Below are positions 6,259 to 6,798 of a stretch of DNA of 6,798 bases, one piece after another. The notes under the pieces were generated by a model. It worked only from the letters and a program-made list of their open reading frames with translations. It was not told the origin of the DNA and made no database searches. Source of the stretch: Burkholderiales bacterium (GTDB taxonomy: Bacteria; Pseudomonadota; Gammaproteobacteria; Burkholderiales; Burkholderiaceae); the NCBI GenBank assembly GCA_947371645.1, contig CANBQJ010000204.1, forward strand, positions 1 to 6,798, in the 5' to 3' direction. The position numbers were made by a program, and so were the translations under genes. Each line of letters opens with the position of its first letter. The stretch's first letter is position 1.

Positions 6259-6798
6259 TCACTCCACCAGCGTCACGCGGTTGAGCTCGTCCAGCGTGGA
6301 CTCGCCCCGCATCACGCTGGCCTGCGCGGCTTCACGCAACAGGCGTGTGCCGCTGGCGCGCGCATGCGCCTTGATGCGGGTGAGCGGTGCGCGGCTGACG
6401 ATGAGGTCGCGCAGGGTGTCGTCCATCAGGAGGATCTCGGTGACGGCCTTGCGGCCTCGGTAGCCGGTGTCGCGGCAGTGAACGCAGCCCACGGCACGGT
6501 GAAAGCGTGCAGCACCCAGGTGGCGAGTGGCCTCCAGCTGCAATGGCCACTGCGCGGCGTGCAGCTCGGCGGCGGTGGGCTGCCAGGGCTGGGCGCAGTG
6601 CGTGCACAGCCGGCGCATCAGGCGCTGGGCCACGACGCCATTGAGCGCCGACACCATGTTGTACAAATCAACGCCCATGTGCATGAAGCGCCCCACCACG
6701 TCGAACACGTTGTTGGCGTGGATGGTGGACAGCACCAGGTGGCCCGTGAGCGCGGCCTGTGAGGCGATCTGCGCAGTTTCTGCATCGCGGATTTCGCC
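6259..6798 (-). CDS. gspE: GspE/PilB-family secretion ATPase, C-terminal part (5' end outside window)
   Basis: This is a hexameric cytoplasmic ATPase that drives pseudopilus or pilus assembly. Only the last 179 residues are in the window, and the frame is open to the window edge. The visible part begins with the Walker B-type segment GEIRDAETA. The His-box follows in LTGHLVLSTIHANN (His20 and His27 of the partial protein), then the family segment AQRLMRRLC. A zinc-binding tetracysteine follows: CTHC at 65-68 and CVHC at 105-108, 36 residues apart, then DTGYRGR. The protein ends in STLDELNRVTLVE. The Walker A and Asp-box lie outside the window, so catalytic completeness cannot be judged. The CxxC pair is typical of GspE/PilB assembly ATPases and argues against a PilT retraction ATPase. 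Whether it belongs to the GspE, PilB or MshE branch cannot be settled from this fragment. The stop overlaps the start region of the next gene, so it is the upstream member of the operon. Confidence 0.93.
   Translation of the reverse strand, partial: GEIRDAETAQIASQAALTGHLVLSTIHANNVFDVVGRFMHMGVDLYNMVSALNGVVAQRLMRRLCTHCAQPWQPTAAELHAAQWPLQLEATRHLGAARFHRAVGCVHCRDTGYRGRKAVTEILLMDDTLRDLIVSRAPLTRIKAHARASGTRLLREAAQASVMRGESTLDELNRVTLVE
6262..6268 (-). promoter_or_regulatory. Shine-Dalgarno for the Trp-rich gene
   Basis: GGTGGAG, inside the last codons of the ATPase gene, lies 8 nt before the ATG at 6253 but only 2 nt before the ATG at 6259. This favours 6253 as the main start. Confidence 0.55.

Noticed and set aside
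1..6798. Canonical type II secretion operon (gsp C-M)
   Set aside because: gspF does not follow the ATPase, the platform genes precede the secretin in PilM-N-O-P order, there are two GspG-like genes, and the secretin has a different domain layout.

Overview
The window is very GC-rich, and every gene in it lies on the minus strand. It reads as part of one operon for a type II secretion / type IV pilus-like (T2SS/T4P) machine. Base composition, the style of the pseudopilins and the gene set suggest a betaproteobacterium, probably Burkholderiales. That taxonomic guess is inference. No mobile element, tRNA, rRNA, CRISPR array or intergenic promoter or terminator is visible. The genes abut or overlap throughout, so no stretch of 300 bases lacks a gene.

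In transcription order (right to left) the window holds eight genes: the C-terminal part of a GspE/PilB-type assembly ATPase (cut by the window edge); a Trp-rich protein in the place usually held by PilM or the cytoplasmic half of GspL; a PilN/GspL-like one-TM coiled-coil protein; a PilO/GspM-like one-TM protein; a short Pro-rich GspC/PilP-like protein; a lipoprotein secretin with an N-terminal helical repeat region, short periplasmic domains and an extra C-terminal beta domain; two GspG-like pseudopilins in tandem; and a third pseudopilin that lacks the usual Glu5 (cut by the window start).

The likely division of labour is as follows. The ATPase powers pseudopilus growth from the cytoplasm. 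The PilM/N/O/P-like set forms the inner-membrane platform and connects to the secretin. The secretin is the outer-membrane pore. The pseudopilins form the piston or fibre. A GspF/PilC platform protein, the prepilin peptidase and further minor pseudopilins are not in the window and would have to be encoded nearby or elsewhere.

The layout is neither a canonical gspC-M operon (order gspC-D-E-F-G) nor a canonical pilMNOPQ operon. It mixes parts of both. Translation appears tightly coupled: four junctions are ATGA overlaps, one is TGATG-like, and two stop codons sit inside the Shine-Dalgarno sequence (SD) of the next gene. The most unusual DNA-level feature is a perfect 12-bp tandem repeat at the start of the second pseudopilin gene. 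It duplicates a complete SD-plus-ATG initiation unit.
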